From Lumbricus terrestris (taxonomy: Eukaryota; Annelida; Clitellata; Crassiclitellata; Lumbricidae): 64,000 bases of DNA. The DNA is taken from positions 20,415,039 through 20,479,038 of the forward strand of contig OX457037.1 in NCBI GenBank assembly GCA_949752735.1. Reading direction: 5' to 3'. The stretch's first letter is position 1. Every line of letters begins with the position of its first letter. The position numbers and the translations under genes are program-made. Shown here in pieces: positions 59,897-64,000 of the stretch. A model generated the notes under the pieces. That model had not been told where the DNA came from and did not search any database. It was given only the letters and a program-made list of their open reading frames with translations.

Positions 59897-61559
59897 TCAA
59901 CATCTTCTGCAAGTGGCGCAGTGCTGCCGTAGACTTGCCGCCTTTCTCTCCAATAATAATTATGCGTAATTTTTACTACAAAAACCAAGCAATTTGAAAT
60001 CCAGATATAGTTTGCATAATTTTCTGAAACTTTTAATTGCAATATTTGCTGGATGGCACCAATCCACTAACATGTTGACAATAGCTAATCACACTCCCCT
60101 TATCACATCCCATTGAATTGGTCGACCACGTTACATTTCTATCTTTTACACATTTATGCAGCGCTTGTGCTTTCTCCGTGGTGAAGCTGCTGACTCGAAT
60201 CAGTCACATGAAAGTTTCGCACCAACCCTGAATATATTTTTTACCATTCTGTGTGCGCTTATTCACTGAGGAAGACAAATTAAATTGTTGAAAAGTTTAC
60301 CAGAAACATCCAGAAACGCCCGTTTTAGGGTACAAGCGTTGCATGGTTAGGCTAGGCCTATTTGTCTGTTTTGTTCCAGTAGGCCTATTTAAATAATACA
60401 ATACATGGTATTTTCATTTAGCCCAGTGAGCAAGCTGCACAAAGTTATCATGGTTGAAATATTTGCACTCCGGTATTCAGTGATTTTCACATAATCACAT
60501 TCTTATCATGATGTTGAAAATTATTAAGTGACAGGAAAGGTCTAAATGCAAAAGACCACAATAAATTGCACAGGAAAGCACGTGCTAAGCCAAAAATGCC
60601 AAAGTTTTAAGAGTCAGAAAGTATGTGCGCCTTTTACATGTGGGCTAAGCTCAGCTGCTTAGGAAAGGCTATGGACTAAAATTTCCAATTTTTTCATTAA
60701 TTTCCGTTCTGAAATTAATTTTCGTTTTTATTCTAATTTTCGTTCTCTGTGCTTAATTTCAGTTCTATTTCAGTTTTCGTTCTCAAAATAATTTCAGTTA
60801 CAGTTAAAGTTACACTGAACGGAAATCAATATTTTCAGTTCTAATTTTACTTATCGTTAATGAAAATATCACTGGTGTAGGCTATAGCATTTCGTGCTTT
60901 AGAGTGCATGCTACTGCCAGTTAGAGTGTACAGTACAATGTGTCTGCATGGGTATGATCTCTATAGTACGTTGTAAATTTGTAATGCAATGCGATGTAAA
61001 TCCTAGAAAATGCCTCAACGCTCTCGAAATCCACGTCAGGGAAGTCCTACCATTCACCACCGCTATATCACATCAGTCCGTAATCGATTTCTGAATCTTT
61101 CTTTCCAGTTCCAGGTCAGAATTATTGTCGGAGGTCAAGCCGAGGTGGGAACATGATGATACGATGGTAGTGGATGATGGTAGTCGTCATGTGTTGGCAC
61201 TCTGGTAGATTCGAGTTAGGATATCCTGAGGAGCTCGGATTTCGGTTGTGAACAGAAAGTAGCAGGGGAGTGTGCAAGCGAAGTAGAGGTGAAATTAAGA
61301 GGCGAAAGAGGAGGATGCGCAAACTGGCGGTGGTGTTTCAGGAGTCCGTTCCATGGAGTAGCACAGACCAAAGAGCGGCGTCTGATTGTAGAAACTTGAG
61401 GCTGGAGATCGACAGAGAGAGATATGTCCGTGAGCATGTGGAACCGGGTTGCTGCTGCTGCCTATTATTTTACGAGACATTGTATCGATCGATAAGGTGT
61501 GATCTACTGTAGGCTACGCTGAATCTGGAGTGCACCTTAACTGCCACACCATCGATCCT

Positions 61560-62835
61560 AGCCAAAAAAGCATTATTCTTCGGTCACGAATGGATTGAGT
61601 CACAGTTACAGTGCCATTTGCCCGTGAGGAACGTCACGCATATAAGCAGAGACGGGGGTATATTTAGGAAAGCGGCCAATGAGGCGAGCAGCCGAACGAA
61701 GAACTCGTTCAAGGCGCCCAATTAGTCCAAGTGGCAGACCCACAAGTACCGAACTGCAGTAATCAATTCTACTAGTGACAAAGGTATGCACACGAGTCAT
61801 AATAGCACTATGAGAGAGGGATCTTGAGACAACTCGGAATTGACGAAGCTGGTAGTAGCAACTGCGAGTGACCAAAATTAATTGATATGCTTTGAGAAAT
61901 TGAGCTCTTGATCCAAAGTAATTCCAAGGTCTCGCACTGTGAGAGAGAACGAGATATCATGGAAATTAGGAGCTGTTATTAAGTGCAGGTCAATGGATGC
62001 CAATTGCCTGCGAGTACCAAACTAGATGAACTGAGTTTTAGAGGGATTTAGTAGCAAACGATTAGATGCCATAGATGATGAGAGAGCATCAATGGCATTC
62101 GACATTAAAGACACAGTGGACAATGCATCAGCAGCAAAGCAGTGAGCATAAGCCAGCACGTCATCAGCAAAGAGTTGGTGCAGGAGACCACATGACATTG
62201 TAGAGAACAAGGAACTAATGCCAGCTGTATAGAGGACGTACAGTAAAGGGCCCAACACTGAACCCTGTGGCACACCAAAAGGGGCTGAGACCCAACACGA
62301 CCTAGAGGCACCCAAAACCACACAGTTAGTGCGCCCAGACAGAAAAGAGCGAAGCCATTCTAAAGGAGCACCAGTCAAGTCAAAGGAAATAGAGAGACGT
62401 TGGAGCAAGATAGAGTGGTCAACTGCATCAAAAGCGGCACTAACATCAAACAAAGCTAAAAGTGTGACCACGGCCTATGGCGCCATATAAATCAGACAAT
62501 AGGCGAACCAAAAGAGTTTCAGTAGAATGATTTCTAGGGAAACCTGACTGTTGAGAGGGGAGTAACCCATGCATGTCCAAATATGCAATTAATTGGTTTG
62601 CAACAAAATTTCAGATAAAAAAAGTAACATTGGCAATTGGCATGTAGTTGGCTGGATCACTTGGGTCCAGACCGTTTCGTTTCAGAACAGGAAGCAGGGT
62701 TGATTGTTTCTGAGAAGAGAACAGATGAGTTTCCTGGATAGAACGGTTGCAGAGCGTAGTGAGAAAGGGCATAAAGTCATCTATGAGTTCTTGTATGATA
62801 AATGTAGGAACAACATCCAACTCGCACGCTTTCGA
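61560..62835 (-). mobile_element. LINE (L2/CR1-like) reverse transcriptase, decayed
   Basis: In minus-strand order: LDPSDPANYMPIAN (RT start), DVSAAFDAVDHSILL (first catalytic Asp region), GVPQGSVLGPLLYVLY, FADDVLAYAH (FADD in place of YADD), LLLNPSKTQFI, then after a gap IDYCSSVLVGLP and LERVLRSAARLIGRFPKY. Frames are broken between blocks, so it is inactive. It lies in an intron of gene C. Confidence 0.9.
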
Positions 62836-63382
62836 CGGAGATGCTAGAATTAGCTTTCGTAACTATAGTGCAGTGACCTCATTTAGGGTAGATAGGCCCT
62901 AGACGGTGATCAGTGACAGAGAATTCTGGTGAAGTAGAAGCTGAGGTAGCGTCACGTATTGCTGAAATTTTAGCTCATTCATTCGATACATCGCCGAAAC
63001 ATGGTGTACTCATTGGATCATCGCACTTGATGGAAAGAATTATTTGCATAGGCCCTAAAAGAGTTGGAATGATGAAATGAATGAATTTTGCATTAAAATT
63101 GAAAGTTTGATCGATGGAAATAGTTTCTTTCGAATCAAGAAGTCAGATTGATGAAATAATACTTGCAAAAATAGAAGATGGATTGATGGCAGTTATCATG
63201 AAAATCATTAAAATATATACTAAATACGCTGCATGATAATATTTTGTTCAACGGCATAATTAAATAAGTTAAAATACAGTTCAGCCGTTCATCTCCATAA
63301 ATTTATTATCTGACAGTAAACATTGCGCAAGAGCTTATAATTTCAAGTTTAGCAAAGACATTGTAAGCTACGGTTTCCTTAC

Positions 63383-63442
63383 CGGCAGGATGAGTAACAT
63401 TGTTTCTATTGAATATAACTTCGAAGTCTTTAGTGTCAAAAA
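63383..63442 (-). CDS. Gene C: upstream exon (20 residues)
   Basis: 60 bp between CTGTATGTTTGCAG and GTAAGG, phase 1-1: VFDTKDFEVIFNRNNVTHPAG, with one N-glycosylation site (NVT). Strong splice sites. It is the most 5' gene C exon seen; the signal peptide should lie beyond 64000. Assignment to gene C rests on strand, phase and order. Confidence 0.5.
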
Positions 63443-63744
63443 CTGCAAACATACAGACATGACTTGCTTGACCATCATACTAAAACTAGCTGCTAACCGG
63501 GAGGCAACTGGCTAGAAGGCCTAACACTTGTATTACATCTGCAACTTAGCTGAGAACTTCTTTAAATCACCTTCTCGCATAATCTTAGAAACCTTGGGGT
63601 GACGCTTGACAAGGTTTTACATGTAGCTACCCACAATACGTTAACTGACATTTTTGTCACCGAAGTACGGTTATTGCTACAGTATACTATAGCTTCATCA
63701 ACTCCGAGTTGTACTTCGCTTCATATCTTATGATGCTGCAGAGT

Positions 63745-63835
63745 CCATTCGTGTCTAATTGAGCGCCTCTGAACGGTTTACCATACTAGATGCGCTTTAT
63801 AAATGTTTAAATACAATACAATACAATACAATAAC
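63745..63835 (+). mobile_element. LINE 3'-end fragment
   Basis: GAGCGCCTCTGAACGG, GCGCTTTATAAATGTTTAAA, then a (TACAA)n tail. Confidence 0.7.
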
Positions 63836-64000
63836 TGTCCTACAGGATGCAATGCGATTTCCTGGCGATATATCTTAGGTTGTGTTCCATCGTGGCTGGC
63901 GGTTTATAATAAAAAACCACGCGGTTCATCACCTCGTATAGGCCTACTATAGTTAACCTGCTACTTCTCCTCTTTCAAACTTATCTGATCCAAGGAAGAA

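Overview
The window is animal nuclear DNA: AT-rich, with no long open frames. The real coding sequence lies in short GT-AG exons scattered among LINE fragments, tRNA-derived SINEs, hAT- and Tc1/mariner-type miniature elements, fold-back elements and microsatellites. The species cannot be named from sequence alone. The repeat mixture and the very frequent palindrome TAGGCCTA suggest a marine invertebrate; that is an impression only.

No exon is longer than about 405 bp, so genes were found by reading splice signals on both strands. Three minus-strand genes and the tail of one plus-strand gene appear. Every accepted internal exon begins and ends in phase 1. Gene A (41105-29240) has a possible signal-peptide exon, a 30-bp exon, one V-set-like exon without cysteines, an Ig-like exon, three Ig-like exons sharing a CX4C motif (one separated from the next by a 41-aa exon), two acidic linker exons and a terminal exon ending in a GPI-type hydrophobic tail. 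The joined frame is open for 714 residues. Gene C (63442-51808, 5' end beyond the window) has the same plan: a CX4C Ig-like exon, four short Gly/Ala/acidic linker exons and a GPI-type tail. Gene D (1311-2369, plus strand, 5' end to the left) is a cytoplasmic tail with a YxxM motif and an ITIM-like VxYxxI motif.

Gene B (25364-6992, 3' end not found) starts with a clear signal-peptide exon. It then holds a 78-bp exon, seven tiny exons (12-33 bp; two encode collagen-like Gly-Pro-rich peptides) and four copies of a 96-105-bp cassette ending in a Ser-Gly-Cys-X-Gly signature. In the 7-17 kb part each cassette is preceded by one tiny exon. The flanking introns are recognisably repeated, including one clear 660-bp tandem duplication, so this gene appears to grow by serial duplication of exon-bearing units.

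Region by region: 0-7 kb, gene D tail, a LINE tail, a TA-flanked element and microsatellites; 7-25 kb, gene B array with a decayed mariner, SINEs and LINE pieces; 25-29 kb, spacer with a TA-flanked element whose empty site survives in a neighbouring duplicate; 29-41 kb, gene A with a hAT miniature element and a LINE insertion; 41.8-45.8 kb, a 4-kb hAT-type element with a 2.7-kb fold-back nested in it; 46-51 kb, fold-back elements and repeats; 51.8-63.4 kb, gene C with fold-back elements, a large palindrome and an L2/CR1-like LINE.

Taken together this looks like a cluster of secreted or GPI-anchored Ig-superfamily surface proteins beside a gene with an ITIM-type signalling tail. A recognition or immune-receptor role is an inference from architecture. 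Exon boundaries were read by eye and no homology search could be run.
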